NCBI GenBank assembly: GCA_013360825.1
Contig: JABWAY010000222.1
Span: forward strand, 1 to 6,926
DNA from: Candidatus Brocadiia bacterium
GTDB lineage: Bacteria > Planctomycetota > MHYJ01 > WSZJ01
Reading direction: 5' to 3'
Length of the DNA: 6,926 bases
Shown here: piece by piece, positions 6,359 to 6,926 of the stretch
How positions within the stretch are numbered: position 1 is the first letter of the stretch
Layout of the letters: each line of letters opens with the position of its first letter
Program-made: the position numbers and the translations under genes
The notes under the pieces: generated by a model
The model's input: only the letters and a program-made list of their open reading frames with translations
Databases searched by the model: none
What the model was told of the DNA's origin: nothing

Positions 6359-6555
6359 GCGTCGCGCTTCGCCACCGCGATCAGCCGGACCACCTTGTCG
6401 CCGGGATCCGGCAGCCCCGCGAACCCCACCTTCCGGGCCTCCTCGAGCGTCATCACCTGCGCCTGCGTCTCCTTCAGCGTCTCCTTGCTGAGCAGCGTCG
6501 CGGGATCGGCGCCGGGCGCCACGAACACCTCGAACACGACCATCATGCCCCGCAT
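6355..6555 (-). pseudogene. Fragment of an unrecognised small protein (truncated 3' end)
   Basis: From ATG 6555 the minus strand reads 67 codons of protein-like sequence with balanced composition: MRGMMVVFEVFVAP, then a Lys/Glu-rich helix-like stretch (LLSKETLKETQAQVMTLEEA), then PDPGDKVVRLIAVAKRDAA. Codon choice in this stretch is normal for the window (GTG, GAG, CTG, AAG). A Shine-Dalgarno-like GGAG lies nine bases upstream. Beyond about residue 67 the frame has no stop; it picks up codons rare in this window (AGA, GTA, AGT) and runs antisense through metG-beta to about 6004. The natural C-terminus therefore seems lost by frameshift, deletion or rearrangement. I do not recognise the family. 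It may be a genuine short gene with an unusual end, or a chance open stretch. Confidence 0.4.
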
Positions 6556-6700
6556 GGTCGCCTGCTCCGGCTCGCCTGCGCAAGGCCCTCGTTGACGCCG
6601 CCGTGCCGCGCAATCCGCTCGCCTGCGCGCACCCCTTGCGGAGCTGCCATTTCCAGGGTGACCCTCCGTCTCCGCGTGCAGCGCCGCACATCGTTTGCTA

Positions 6701-6705
6701 TGAGG
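6701..6705 (+). promoter_or_regulatory. Ribosome binding site of the 3'-terminal gene
   Basis: TGAGG lies eight bases before GTG 6714. It supports this GTG as the start even though the frame stays open further upstream. Confidence 0.45.
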
Positions 6706-6713
6706 CCAGCCTC

Positions 6714-6926
6714 GTGACCCTTCCTGCACTCCGCCCAGGCGACCGCGCTCTCCTCGACGTCGAGGGGCTCTCCGCGCTCATCGCTGCGCTCCGTGACGAC
6801 GGCTTCCGCGTCATCGGCCCGGTCGTCCGCGACGGGGCCATCGTCTATGGTGACGTCCGCGCGGCCGGCGACCTGCCGGCGGGCTGGACCGACGACCAGG
6901 CGCCCGGCCGCTATCGGCTCCGGCGC
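6714..6926 (+). CDS. Probable 4Fe-4S subunit of a cytosolic group 3b-type hydrogenase (3' partial)
   Basis: Seventy-one codons run from GTG 6714 to the right edge. After a short variable lead, the sequence LSALIAALRDDGFRVIGPVV, then RDGAIVYGDV, DLPAGWTDDQAPGRYRLRR, resembles from memory the conserved N-terminus of the 4Fe-4S dicluster electron-transfer subunit found with group 3b NAD(P)-linked [NiFe] hydrogenases (sulfhydrogenase beta-type). In that family the cysteine clusters lie downstream, so none is expected in the part seen. If correct, the protein passes electrons between the hydrogenase module and the flavin/NAD(P) subunit in the cytoplasm, and genes for those subunits should follow to the right. 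TGAGG precedes the GTG by eight bases. The frame is open for at least 170 bases upstream, but that part reads as non-protein-like Pro/Cys/His-rich sequence, so I do not extend the gene. Family assignment rests on recalled similarity. Confidence 0.62.
   Translation, partial: MTLPALRPGDRALLDVEGLSALIAALRDDGFRVIGPVVRDGAIVYGDVRAAGDLPAGWTDDQAPGRYRLRR

Larger units (their letters stand above)
6182..6713. other. 530-bp patch with no intact gene
   Basis: This stretch holds a GC hairpin after metG-beta, the signal-peptide-like plus-strand reading (6290-6358), the minus-strand protein fragment (6355-6555) and about 158 bp of spacer before the hydrogenase-type gene. The spacer contains a 12-bp direct repeat, GCTCGCCTGCGC (6570-6581 and 6617-6628), and an 11-bp palindrome, AGGGTGACCCT (6655-6665). 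No tRNA, rRNA, CRISPR or transposase signature is visible. The mixture of broken readings on opposite strands suggests a decayed or rearranged interval. Confidence 0.5.

Noticed and set aside
6570..6628. 12-bp direct repeat GCTCGCCTGCGC, two copies 47 bp apart
   Set aside because: Two short GC-rich copies are expected by chance here; there is no third copy, regular spacing or flanking mobile element.
5246..6691. Minus-strand 481-codon open frame across metG-beta and the 3' patch
   Set aside because: It has Arg/Gly/Pro-rich composition, crosses well-supported genes antisense and shows no family resemblance.
6352..6717. Plus-strand 121-codon open frame rich in His, Arg and Leu
   Set aside because: It is the antisense of the more protein-like minus-strand fragment and then non-coding spacer; there is no domain or good ribosome site.

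Overview
The window is very GC-rich bacterial DNA with tightly packed genes. It contains parts of seven loci: a hybrid histidine kinase cut by the left edge, a large IspH-UbiA fusion on the minus strand, lgt, an M61 metallopeptidase, a stand-alone MetRS-type tRNA-binding protein, a poorly preserved 530-bp patch, and the start of a probable hydrogenase-associated iron-sulfur protein cut by the right edge. MEP-pathway isoprenoid synthesis, Lgt and two-component signalling all point to a bacterium. The codon style, a Lgt with a GCFLNGCCYG-type signature, a separate MetG-beta protein and sparse Shine-Dalgarno use would fit Planctomycetota or a similarly GC-rich uncultured phylum. That assignment is inference; no marker here settles it.

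Layout. Bases 3-1277 (+) encode the dimerisation, ATPase and receiver parts of a hybrid sensor kinase. It converges, with only 23 bp between stops, on 1301-3061 (-), a 586-residue protein whose first ~285 residues are a complete-looking IspH and whose remainder is a polytopic UbiA-type prenyltransferase. A 138-bp divergent spacer separates this from lgt (3200-4006, +). On both sides of the spacer a -10-like hexamer lies only 8-9 nt before the ATG, with a -35-like hexamer 17 nt further up, so both transcripts may be nearly leaderless. A 7-bp-arm inverted repeat covers the ispH-side -10. After lgt come the M61 peptidase (4035-5768) and metG-beta (5765-6181), which share an ATGA overlap and are probably co-transcribed, possibly with lgt.

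Bases 6182-6713 hold no intact gene that I can defend. They contain a T-less hairpin, a signal-peptide-like plus-strand reading without a normal start, and a 67-codon minus-strand stretch that reads like real protein but has no proper end. From 6714 (+) a GTG-started gene runs off the window; its N-terminus resembles the 4Fe-4S subunit that accompanies cytosolic group 3b [NiFe] hydrogenases.

The strongest unusual signals are the IspH-UbiA fusion, with an altered first Asp motif in the UbiA half, and an abrupt switch of synonymous codon style inside the M61 gene at about 4800 (Ala GCC to GCG, Leu CTC to CTG). The switch looks like a mosaic or recombination boundary. The genes share an envelope and isoprenoid flavour (isoprenoid precursors, membrane prenyl transfer, lipoprotein maturation), but nothing here proves that they form one pathway.
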